Notes under the pieces: model-generated
Databases searched by the model: none
Told to the model about the DNA's origin: nothing
What the model saw: only the letters and a program-made list of their open reading frames with translations
NCBI GenBank assembly: GCA_000934385.1
Contig: KN880436.1
Location: 248,001 to 312,000, forward strand
Direction of reading: 5' to 3'
From: Cylindrobasidium torrendii FP15055 ss-10
Taxonomy: Eukaryota; Basidiomycota; Agaricomycetes; Agaricales; Physalacriaceae
Length of the DNA stretch: 64,000 nucleotides
Shown here: positions 47,752 to 58,218 of the stretch, piece after piece
Numbering within the stretch: position 1 is the stretch's first letter
Layout of the letters: the number at the start of each line of letters is the position of its first letter
Program-made: the position numbers and the translations under genes

Positions 47752-48705
47752 TTAGCATGCACAAGGGTCGTTAGAGTCACCAGCGGCCTGCTTATTGAGG
47801 TCGACAGCGGGACGTCCGGGAGTGTTGCGACTTGCACCAGCCCGTGGTGGAGGCGCCGTTAGCGGGAGCTTCTTGGCTAGATGGCGATTAGAATGAAAGG
47901 TGGAGTCGCGAGATCCGTGACGCACCAATGGCCATGAAGATGTCCGACACGCCATCACCAGACTTTGCGCTCGTCTCGCCCCACATCAAGCCCTCCTCGT
48001 CGGCGTATTTCTTAGCCTCCTCCTGTGATACCTGGCGGCGCGCTTCAAGGTCGCCCTTGTTTCCGCAGAGCGCGATGACTATGGACGGGTCCGCCTGTCG
48101 CTGCAGTTCCCGGATCCATGTACGAGCCTTCTCCAATGATGCGGGCTGTGTTATGTCATATACGACGACGGCGCAGTTGGCATTGCGGTAGTACATCGGG
48201 GCCTGCCAGTAGTGAGGGGTTTGAAGCATGGCTGATTGTGAATGGACATACAAGGGACTGAGGAGAGGTTAGCAGAGTTCGCGAAATCAACGGCGATAAA
48301 CGTACCTTGTATCGCTCCTGACCAGCGGTATCCCTGTAGAAATGTTACTTTGCCATCCAACAGTGCGGCGCGGGAACTTGCCATATCTCGAACTTGACAC
48401 TGGTGTTGTGTTCCAGAGTCACTGTCTGCGTCAAGAAAGCGGCTGGGGGGACGTGAGATAGTTGCTGAGTTCGAAGGAGGATGCCGTACCGCCGATTGTA
48501 CTTTCCCTGTAGTCGTCGAACTGGTCCTTGACGAATCGTAGAACCAAACTGCGGTAGTTGCCTCAGACTGCACTAGTTCCCACTATGGCTTGCGTACCTC
48601 GACTTTCCAACAGCGCTCTCCCCTGAAGTGGATAAGAGATTTGCACAGCGGGGTAATATTGACCGTACCGAGTAGAACAAGTTTAAACTGAAATTGCTTG
48701 GACAT
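47752..48705 (-). CDS. ypt5: Rab5-family small GTPase (Ypt5/Vps21-like)
   Basis: Rab5 GTPases control early endosome fusion. The ATG at 48705 opens MSKQFQFKLVLLG; a small exon then gives the P-loop GESAVGKSS, and the next exon RFVKDQFDDYRESTIG covers switch I. [20 protein letters not shown] is switch II with the Rab5-type sequence, and CGNKGDL and ETSAKSG are the guanine-specificity motifs. The C-terminus ends NDPCAC, a CXC geranylgeranylation motif, and the stop is at 47752. At least five introns split the gene. Asn-Lys-Gly-Asp (NKGD) replaces the usual NKxD with Gly at x, which is tolerated. The TBC protein at 29-31 kb could be its GAP, but nothing in the sequence shows it. Confidence 0.9.
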
Positions 48706-48963
48706 GGTCGTCGTTATTCAAGTGACAAGTGCTCACACAGCCTGGCGCTCGGTGCGTGGAGTCTCAGGGGTGCTGTGCCGAGTTGCCGATCTGCCGAGCG
48801 ATAAAAAACTCGCACTCCGGTCCGCATTCTTCTCCGAATCTTCCGTCACCATCTAACACATCCTTCTCTCTCGATAGCAGCGCGCTTGTTTGCTTCCCTT
48901 TTTACGACAAATTTCGCGCAAATTCGTACTTCAGAAGAACGTCCAAAGAAACTAGAAAACCGC
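48706..48963. promoter_or_regulatory. Divergent promoter (Rab5 / Mei2-like)
   Basis: A 258 bp spacer between two start codons, with pyrimidine-rich runs just upstream of the plus-strand gene. Confidence 0.4.
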
Positions 48964-51674
48964 ATGAATCGCCATCATCCCTATGGGGGAAATTCAATGC
49001 ACCGCGGCGGAGGGCCACCAGGTGGCGGATTCGGACCAGACAGATCTCATAGAGGTGGTGGAGGCGGTGGTCGTGGCGGCCGGAGTCGCGGAGGAGGACG
49101 TGGTGGCAGCGGCGGCGGAGGGGGATATGCTCCCAGTCCGTACGACGCGCCTCCACCCATGAGCGCACCATACGATGCCTATGGGCAAGGCCAATCGGGG
49201 CCGCCTCCCATGGGATATGGAGGATATAGCGGGATGCCTCCTGGTCCGCCTCCACTCAACCCTTACGCCCATCAGAGTTATGGGCCCGGTCCCTCTGGCC
49301 CATATGGTGGGGCCCCAATGCCGCCGCCGCCGTCAGGATACAGCCCCGGGCATGCATATGGCGGAGGCAGCTATGTCAGTGAAGGTGCGCTAAACTTTGA
49401 GCTCAATATCCACACCGTTAGGTCCAGGGCGCACGCATAGTCAGCAGTGAGCTTGAGGCGAGCTAAATACTGAGGCCAAGTCCGCGCTGAGATTGTCTTT
49501 GAACTTCTCGTGTCAGCAATCTTGAGGCTCGGCCCGCTGCGCCCTGCTCGTCTTCGCATTTTCCCTCTCATCCGAAAGTATTCTTACGTTTGGCCTTGCT
49601 GTGGTAGGACGTTATCCAGATCCCGATGCATCGTATGGCGGTGGCCCAGCTCGTCGCCGTCCTGCTCCCCCGTTCAAGCATCGAGATGAAGCTATGATTG
49701 AAGAAAGGATTCAACGTGAACGCCCTTGTCGTACTCTCTTCATTCGCAATATTAAGGCAAGCTAGACTGCTAAGTATATTTCCACTTACTCAACGGCAAT
49801 TTCAGTACGAGACAAACAGCGACGATGTTCGCCATCAGTTTGAAGAGCATGGCGATATCAAAACATTCTTTGATTTAATCTCTACTAGAGGAATGGTCTT
49901 TGTCACCTACGTGGGTTGTCAGGTTGGCCTGATTTACGCACATGCTGAATTCATTTAGTATGACCTTCGCGCCGCTGAGCGCGCTCGCGAACGACTCCAG
50001 GATACTGAGATTGGTGGCCGCCCAATTGATGTACATTACTCATTGCCTCGCGACGAGGATGGCGGCCGGGAAGTTGAAATGCAAGGGAATCTTTTGGTTG
50101 TGCTTCGTCAATCACCTTCTGGAGTTATCGACGACAATGAACTTCGCCGCGTACTGCAATCTTCCGGCGATATCAAGCAGATCCGTCCCACTGCAAATGG
50201 CCGTCCCGACTCAAGATATGTCGAGTTCTTTGACACAAGGGTACTACAATTCGCATGCCATTGTGACTCAATCCTAATTACTATCTCTAGGGCGCTGTAG
50301 ATGCACATGAACGTCTCCGCGACAAGCCCCTGCAGGACGGTGTTATGGACCTTGAATATGCCTGGGACATTCAAAACGAAGGTGGAAAGTAAGTGCATGC
50401 GTTGTCTGCGGCGAATGCAAGCTCACGGTCCATCAGTAACGGTGGTGGTGCAGGTGCTGGACGTGGCGGCGGTGGGGCCGGACGAGGAGGAAGAGGCCGT
50501 GGGCGTGGTCGTGGCGACGCTCATATGGGTGGCCCCGGACGTGAATCCGACAGTGGCTGGGACCGACGTGGTGGTCGTGACGATCGCGGCCGTGATGACA
50601 TGTATGACCGTGGTGGCGGTCGCGGGGGACGTGGTGGGTACGGAGCAGGCGGCGGTGGAGGATATGGCGGGCCGCCATCTAACTATGGGCCACCTCCCGA
50701 CGACAGATCTGATGATCGCGGTCGTAGTTGGTCCTCGGGGCCGTCGCCATATGGCGGCCCGCCCCCGCCTCGTGATGGGCCTCCCCCAGGATGGGGCGCA
50801 CCCGGTGGCTCGATGCCATCGTATGCGGGTCCCCCCATCAGCATGGTTGGTCCGCCCGACATGGGACCCCCACCGAATGGCGAAGACAGATTTGAGCAAG
50901 CGAAAAAGGTTCAAGAGGTGTGTTGTAGCTCGTTCTGGGTGGTAATGAACCAAGCTAATGCGATCTTTAGCTGCTCGCTGCCCTCAAGGCTCCTAGTACT
51001 GCTGGGCCAGTCCCGACACCGCCGCCTTCTGCAGGGCCGCCGCCTGGCTCTGGAGGACCTCCCCCAGGCAACTTCTTCGGCGGTATGCCACCAATCAACA
51101 ATGCCATGCCCTTGCCCTTGCCACATCCATTGCCCTCATCGAATGGAATGGGAATACCTCCTCCTGGGATGGGCCTCCCACCACCACCTGCGATGGGGAA
51201 TTTGCCGATGTCCTCAGCTGGCACGAGCGGATTGCCTCCTCCGCCAATGGGCCTCCCAGCGCCGTCAGGGAGCATGGGTTTACCGCATCCACCACATTTG
51301 AACTCAGGGCCTCCAGGAAACTACGGAGGCTATCAGCCCTCCCAATCGACGCTGCCGCCGCTTCCAGGATCAGTTCCACCGCGTCCCCAGACACATACAC
51401 CTCAAAACCAACATCGTAACCAGAATGGTGCACCATCGCCCACGCAGATGCCGTCAACGCCGCCGAGCTCGGGTGGTGGGGCACCGCAAGGGTTGCCGCC
51501 GAATATTATGGCGCTCGTGCAGGCAAGTCAACAAGGGCAGGGCGGAGGTGGTGCGCCGCCGTCTGCAGATCAGACCGCAAACTTGAACCAGTTGATGGCT
51601 TTGCTCGGGGTGAGTAACCTGCATGTTCTTGTTGAAGGGGTGCCTGACCTTTTCCTTAGGCCCAAGCCCGCTAG
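48964..51674 (+). CDS. Mei2-like RNA-binding protein with two RRMs and RGG tracts
   Basis: From the ATG at 48964 (MNRHHPYGGNSMHRGGG) a Gly/Arg then Pro/Tyr/Gly-rich leader of about 140 residues precedes two RRMs. RRM1 (about 49.72-50.08 kb) begins CRTLFIRNIKYETNSDDV and includes RGMVFVTYYDLRAAERA. The linker PIDVHYSLPRDEDGG is characteristic of Mei2-like proteins. RRM2 (about 50.09-50.39 kb) includes NLLVVLRQSPSGVIDDNEL and DSRYVEFFDTRGAVDAHERL. An RGG-rich tract (about 50.45-50.70 kb) and a long Pro/Gly-rich tail follow. A last small exon gives AQAR and TAG at 51672-51674. I find no third C-terminal RRM of the Mei2 type. It probably binds RNA in mRNA control or granules. Confidence 0.75.
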
Positions 51675-51705
51675 GTTTGGTGAACCTCTGATTCGAGTCG
51701 GCTTA

Positions 51706-51779
51706 AGGATGAGGATGAGATGAGATGAGTGAGGATGAGACGAGTGAGGATGAGACGATTGAGGATGAGATGAGATGAA
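51706..51779 (+). repeat. Minisatellite, 15 bp unit
   Basis: Three tandem 15 bp units (51729-51743 and 51744-51758 identical, GTGAGGATGAGACGA; 51759-51773 with two changes) are flanked by shorter GATGA repeats. It lies just after the stop codon of the Mei2-like gene, probably in its 3' UTR. Confidence 0.8.
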
Positions 51780-53647
51780 ATTGAGTTTGTAGAACAAATT
51801 GACCTGAGGATAAGGACCCCCCAACGGCCTTGTCATCCTGTTCCAAGACTTGCGGTGCATACACGCTCCCTTTCTTTGAGTAACTCCAGCATCCCCACCA
51901 AGCGTTTGGTGCTCGTATTGCTACCATTAACATTATATATGTATTCGTGCACCATTGTTTATAATGTCAATTTTGCCTGCTTGTTCAATAATTAGCGACG
52001 TCGTTTTACAACGGATGGATGGTACATTTCAACGTTAGAGTAGGGTAGTATTGCCTGCGTAGCTCTTTCGGATACTCCAACAGTGAATGTCGAACATAAC
52101 GACGGGGTGGTAGTATAATACAAGCAATTGATTTACACCCTATGACATAGACTGTTCAGGAAGTCAATGCATCACCTGCTATTGGACCCAATCTGAGTAT
52201 ACATAGATGGCATGGTATTTCTGTTGAGAATGTCAGGACTTCGCAGTCATAACTAGCGACGTAGGGGAACTGCGTGAACATAATTGTCCGTTGATTATAC
52301 GTAGGGTCCGAATTTGTGATGGCTGACTCGCCTCAGGTTATAAATCGTCAATGCTATGTTAGTCTTCGAATTTAATCGCCATCGATGGAGAACCCAAAGC
52401 ACAATATCCACATACACGCGCTGCGGCCGTTATGTATGATCTATATGTAATATTTCCTCGGGCTTGTTACACGCACGAAAGAACAATGCGATGTGGAATA
52501 GTTCGAGTACTAAGATATATTGAGGCACTAAGTTCGAAGGGCATGCGGAACTCGAACTCGAGACTCGTCGACTTCTAATCAGAATAGATTATCGTTTTTT
52601 TGCACTCCGGTGCCCTTTTTGTCATGTCCGAGAGCAGGCTTGGTTTCTAGATTGCCAAATGGGGTACAAGGCGACCTGCGCCAACGAAGCGAGCCTGAGG
52701 CCACGAATTGCTGTACATAAGGTTGTGTGTCATTAGTTAGTGGTGCAATGACATTGGGGGTAGTGGATAAGTATTGGTCGGGGCTAAGGTTGTCTAGATA
52801 TCACATCCACCGTGTCCAACTGGAGAAATAGATGGAAGGGACAAGCGCTTATGACTTTGCCGAGAATAAAATCGTGCATTGCACATCATTTATATGCTTC
52901 GCAGCCGCTGCGGGCGGACACACACTGAGGACCACCTGCATGTTTTCGGTGACTATCTGTGCCATCGACATGGCGGGTTCAATGAATGACTAGGATGCGC
53001 CTTTGTGCTGGGTGCGTATGGCCGTTCTGAGTGTCCTTCCTCGAAGGCCTGGACCTCCGCGGGTTTCAGTGGCGCAGTGGCATGGTGGCACGGCATCTCG
53101 CGTTGGCTCGCATGGATGTCTGTTCCTACAGCCAAGCTGAGTACGCTGTTCCTACGGGTATTCTTGAACGGAGTTTCATTACATCCTTCAACTCAGCATT
53201 CAACAATAAGGTTTGGACCTCTGGAGATCAATCATCGTTCAATCGTCTGAATCCGAGCTGTTGAATGCTGATGTGCTCTGAGTCGACTGTAAATTGTCTT
53301 TACATCCGAACAAGAACATATCTCTATTATCTGGGCGTGTGGCGGTCCGTCACTTCTAACCAACGGTTCCAAATATTAGGTGAATTTCATGTCGACCCAA
53401 TACTGATACTACTTAGTATCTGTCCTGGAGATGCAGGGAACTCCCACTGAATTGTAACACCCAGTCTGTCAACCAAACATACAAACATTCATCTCAGACC
53501 CGACGCCTTTCCGCTAGAGTCCGACGTAATGAGGAGTATGCAGCATAATTTCCACTCGCTTTGACATGAAATCGAACTCTCACCAGTCGATCTGGCGTTG
53601 CCATCAAATTTGAATCAGAGTCCCTCTGCTCCCCACCATGTATCAAC
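51780..53647. other. Gene-poor interval
   Basis: About 1.9 kb with many stops in all frames and no recognised gene. It contains one tRNA-like relic at about 52.54-52.62 kb. Confidence 0.5.
52539..52618 (-). pseudogene. tRNA-like relic (uncertain)
   Basis: Read on the minus strand, AAGGGCA and TGCCCTT about 65 bases apart form a perfect 7 bp acceptor-like stem. Just inside the 3' arm is AGTTCGAGTTC, close to the RNA polymerase III box B consensus GGTTCGANNCC. A GATTAGAAGTC segment sits where an anticodon arm would be. However, the T stem pairs poorly, the D arm is replaced by an A-rich run, and there is no downstream T run on the minus strand. It is at best a decayed tRNA or tRNA-derived fragment. 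Confidence 0.25.
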
Positions 53648-55592
53648 ATGTTTGGCCGGTGTCCGAAGATTCCTTGGCCACGACTCTTTTCAGCTAGAGT
53701 ATCACCTCTGCGTCTTCGCCGCCCACTCTCGTCTCTCAATTCCTCTTTCACGAGACACATCACGACCACGACCTCGACTAGTCAACTCTCTTCTCGTCCA
53801 TGGCACAATGCGGTAGAACCAGAGTCTCTCATGATGGACCCAGAGAGTAGTGAACTCTTTAATTATACAACCGGACGTTTTCTGTACGTCTGCGTTTTAT
53901 CTCTTCTTTGCCTAGTTCATGATGTGAGGCCCTCAGTACCAACGACGCCCGTCGCCTCCAAGAGCGCAGACGCGTCTTCAATATTCCCGGGCTTTTCAAC
54001 ATCATTGCCCAAGCAGTCCACTGTGAGCCCGGGCAAATCGTCGACTTCCGAAAACTTGGAGAGGGCGGCCTTAACCGCGTATTTCTAGTTACACTGGATA
54101 CCGGATTGCGGCTCGTCGCTCGAATCCCCTATCCCCTCCTTACTCCCAAAGCTCATGCTGTCGCCAGTGAAGTTGCAACTATGGACTTTCTGCGTCTCAA
54201 GGGTCTCCCTGTTCCCAAGGTCTACTCTTATTCGTTTACGTCGGACAACGAGGCCGGAACGGAATATGTCTTGATGGAGTATGTGAAGGGCATCGACTTG
54301 AGCGGGATATGGGCAGATCTCAAAGAGCACGAAATCATATCACTGATGGACCAGCTCACGACGGTCGAGTCCGCGTTGATGTCCATCGCTTTCCCCGCTG
54401 GCGGCAGCATCTACTACACCAACGACTTGCAGGAGCTAGGGAGCGAGGGCGTTCTTCTTGACGGCCAGTTAGATGGCAATGCGTCGGAAGAGAAGCGATT
54501 CTGCATTGGGCCTGATTTGTCGGTGCCCTTGTGGTACGGTCGAAGAGAACAGCTGGAGGTTTTCCGAGGTCCCTGTACGTTACGCTTTCCTTGTTTCTTC
54601 TAACCTCAAGTTCTCACTTGTTCACGATCACAGATGAAGATGCAAAATCCGTGTTACTCGCTGGAGCTATGAAAGAGCTCGCGTATCTTGACCAATTCGG
54701 CGCACCGAGGGCACCGTACGAGCGCTTGCGGAGGGAACATTATAACTACGAGCAGCAGCCGCCATCCGACCATGCCCAAAATCTTGGCCGTTATGTTCGT
54801 CTCGCGCCTTCGCTTGTGCCAGACGATAGTACCCTCAGTGCTTTCTGCATTCGGCACCCCGACCTCACCGACAGTAATATTCGGGTTTCGACAGAAAACG
54901 GCGGTTTGCAGATCCTCAGCGTCCTAGACTGGCAGCATGCTACTGTTCTTCCTCTCTTCCTCCATGCTGGAATCCCCGGCTTCATTCAAAACGAAGAGGA
55001 CGATGTCTCTCGGAAGATGATAGCGCCCAAGTTACCCGACGATTTCGACAAGCTACCGGGGGAAGAACAAGAGCAAGAGAGGGAGCTCCTCCGTCGTCGT
55101 TTGGTTCATTATCATTACGTCCTGAGCACAGCGACGTATAACAGGGTCCATCACAAAGGTTTTGTCTACCCGTTGAATTCGTTCCGCCGCCGCATCTTCA
55201 TCCATGCATCTGCTATATGGGAAGGCGAGACCATCAAGCTGCTGTGTGCGCTGATAGACTTGGTACTTGGCTGGGAGGATATCGTGACGGATGGTACACC
55301 GTGCCCTCTCGTGTTCACAGAGGAGGAGATTCGTGCGGCGGACAAACTTCATCGGGCTCTAACGACTACAGAAGGGCAGGAAATGTTCCTTCGATATCAT
55401 GTTGGTTATGGGGATGATACTTGGGTGCCTACGGCTCATTACGAGACAGCCAAAGCATTGGGCGAGGAGCTGAAGCGAAGGACATTGGAGGCATGTGCGG
55501 GTGTCGAGGATTCCGACAAGGTGTATGGTGCGGTCCAAGCGAACTGGCCCTTGGATGATATGGACGAAGCGGAATTCGAGGAGTTCAAGTAG
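53648..55592 (+). CDS. AIM9: AIM9-like mitochondrial kinase-fold (APH family) protein
   Basis: Three exons (53648-53883, 53937-54574, 54634-55592) join in frame for 610 residues. The N-terminus MFGRCPKIPWPRLFSARV with further Arg/Ser/Thr-rich sequence is a mitochondrial presequence. The family start FNYTTGRFL precedes NDARRLQERRRVFNIPGLF, then a nucleotide-site-like segment KLGEGGLNRVFLV and ARIPYP. The aminoglycoside-phosphotransferase-like catalytic loop appears as RHPDLTDSNI, where HxDxxxxN is changed to HPDLTDSN with the Asp and Asn kept. The metal-binding region is VLDWQHA. Yeast Aim9 is a mitochondrial protein whose loss alters mitochondrial inheritance; its substrate is unknown. I chose the first intron acceptor at 53936 because it alone keeps the frame. 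Confidence 0.8.
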
Positions 55593-58218
55593 GGACTAAA
55601 CCATTTCACATGCTATAACCCTCCGCCGTTCATCGAAATTGCTATCATTCAGATTCAGGAAAGAACAAATCCTGGACGTCTTGCTTGACCCAGTCATTAC
55701 TTTGCGAGCTTACTCTTTCTTCCAAAAACAAAGCATCTGTCGACGCGGCTCCTGCAGACTTCACAGTATGCATATTGAGGTGACGGTGACTACAATGTTA
55801 GCGAAATGATATCAAATGCTATATTCTGGAAGCCTATACTGCCGTTTATGCACATTTGACCGGCCTTTGATAGATTGGTGAGCAATGTAGAGTTATCCTC
55901 AGAGTAAAACTCATCTCGCAGATTCCCGGAGACAATGAGACGAGTACAACACAGCTAACTTGAAGCTCAGCGCTCAGCACTGAGTTCTGAGTAGGTAGCA
56001 TCGAGTATTGGATTATCAGACGCCGCGCTTCAGTGACTTGAGCCTTGCGTCGACAAAGCCGTGCGTGGACTAAACTCTTCTCGAATCTGACCTACATGTT
56101 GTTGAGGGAAGAGCGCCTCGAGGTCGCCCTTTGCATTCGAGGGTGCCAGTTTGTGTGGCTCCTGCGTTGAAGAGGCTCCCAAGGGTGATTCCAACAGACC
56201 AGCCACATATTCAATTTCAGATGAGACTGCGTCACCGGATGGGAACGAGGCGCAGCCCGCAAGCTGAGGCATAGCCAAAGGGCTAAGTACCACCCCTTCG
56301 AGTGAAGTAGGATGACGCCAAATGTGACTGGCAACTGCGTTTTGCTTGCTGCGTGTAGGGTGGGAAGAGCAGGCCCGTGAGCTAGAAGTGTGATTGTTCA
56401 CAGCTATGTGCGAGTGGATCTCCCCCCAGCTGCGGTCTCCGCAACTTACAGATACGGGGAAAGAGCTACTCACAGGAGGATGGGGAATGCCGATGTAATG
56501 CTTACAGCGGGGAGAGGGAGTGATGCAAGTCCTAATGATTGGGAGTAGTGGCACCCTTTGAAAGAAGATGTTACACTTACCCATAGCAGGAGGATAGATA
56601 ATTCAAAGTATTATCATAGGCCGTGAGTAAGCCCCGGATTCATGTCGGCCATCTGTAGTGTGTGATTCAAAGGAATGACAACTAAGTAGGTTCGTAGCAC
56701 ATTGAGGCATTTCCCACGGTCGTATTGAATGTCAGCGTGATTCTGCCCGCGCTCCGCGTATCTCTCGACGCGTGGGAGAGTCTTGGTACCTACAATATAT
56801 ATGTTGGGAGGCCTCGGGTAAGTCCAAGCAGGTTCACGAGGCTCACGGAATACAATGGGGATTCCTAAACGAGTGTTGGTCAATGCTGTGAATCGTTTGC
56901 TCTGCGAGGTAATCAGAAAATTCCCAGTCTAAGATGCCTCAATTTTCAGGGAAAGACATGATGTGAATAAGGTGGGGAAGCGTCTATTGTAAGGGAAGCC
57001 ATATATACTTACTACTCGGGAATTGAGGCTCAGATCGCTTACAATCGAGACGGCGAAAAGACTTTCATGCTGCCCGTAGCTACATGCGTCCCGTCTAACA
57101 GCTGGAGGAGGGACTCGGGAATGCTAGAAAATCTGAGAGCGCCAGAAACGTGTGGGCTGGTAAACGTCTAACTGGACTCACCTCGAACCTCAGGCTTGCG
57201 TTTACCTGGACCGTGGAGGCAAAGGCAATGCAGTACTACAACGGAATGCTACACGGTCCGTCGTTGAATGGTGACTGATCCCGTCACTCAGTTTAAAGTC
57301 TATGCTAGCATGGGAAACTGGAGTGCGAGCGCCTGATTTCAAGCAGAAGCTTCCGTGTGGATTGAATGTTGGGAGGACATTGGAGCAGAGATAAGAAGCG
57401 ACCATTGTCAATTCCTGTCCTGGTTCAGATGGATGAAGGATGCATGAGTTCGAGACGCCCCTTGCTGGTGGGAGGAGGACACGAGGCGGAGATAGCGGTT
57501 GACCTAGCAAAGCTAGCTCGTGGACTCCCCTGGCAAATGCCGGAGAGCTACTATCTGGCCTATAGACCTTTGAATATTCCTTGCACACCGGCCGAGTCAA
57601 ACCTTTGTGAGGAGCAGTGTTTTCTCATCTCACCAGTAACCAACTGTAGTGGCGTTGATGTTACGTTGATGGAAGTCTCTGAGAGCACGCCGCGAATGCG
57701 TGGGGGATGATGACGACGACTATTCAGCGCGCCTCGACATGCGGAAGAACTACAAAGGGAGGATACACATCCAAAAAACATGCGATAAGCGCCACTGTGA
57801 ATCCTCATTGAGAGCAGTAACAAATAGTGAAGGAGCGAGTAAAGCAGCGAATGTGACAGGGCTGGGAGACGGATTTGATACCGTGATAAGGAAAACGAGA
57901 GGTCGACGAGAGGATGAGCGGGGTGCATGCGTTGATGAGAGGGGGAAAAGATGGAATAACTGACGGGATCGTCGTGAGAAGGAAACAGAGCGAGCGGCGA
58001 CGCCCCATTGGGGAATAGGTCCAACTGGCACCGCTGTTCAAACGGACTGAGTGCATGGATTGATCCATCAGCCACCGCTACCTCGGAACCTCGAGGCAAA
58101 GATAATCAAAAATGCTCCGAGGTATATCAAGCCCGAGGAAGGGCTTCGTCATATCCTTTCTCCCCACCCCAAGCGTTAGCGTACTACTCTACCGCCACAT
58201 TTCTGCTTTGCAAGTCGA
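55593..58218. other. Gene-poor interval with unresolved minus-strand signals
   Basis: About 2.6 kb. On the minus strand around 56.4-56.6 kb several good donor sequences (GTAAGT, GTAAGC, GTGAGT) and an acceptor near 56.53 kb suggest a spliced transcript. I could not assemble a protein with recognisable features. Minus-strand frames at 56.03-56.58 and 57.56-58.10 kb look like chance open frames rich in Ser/Pro/His. Confidence 0.4.

Noticed and set aside
53565..53640. A second tRNA-like segment on the minus strand
   Set aside because: Only a loose box B-like GTTCGATTTC is present; acceptor and T stems do not pair.
56030..58099. Minus-strand frames of 184 and 179 codons
   Set aside because: Composition is Ser/Pro/His-rich without conserved motifs; no consistent spliced model could be built.
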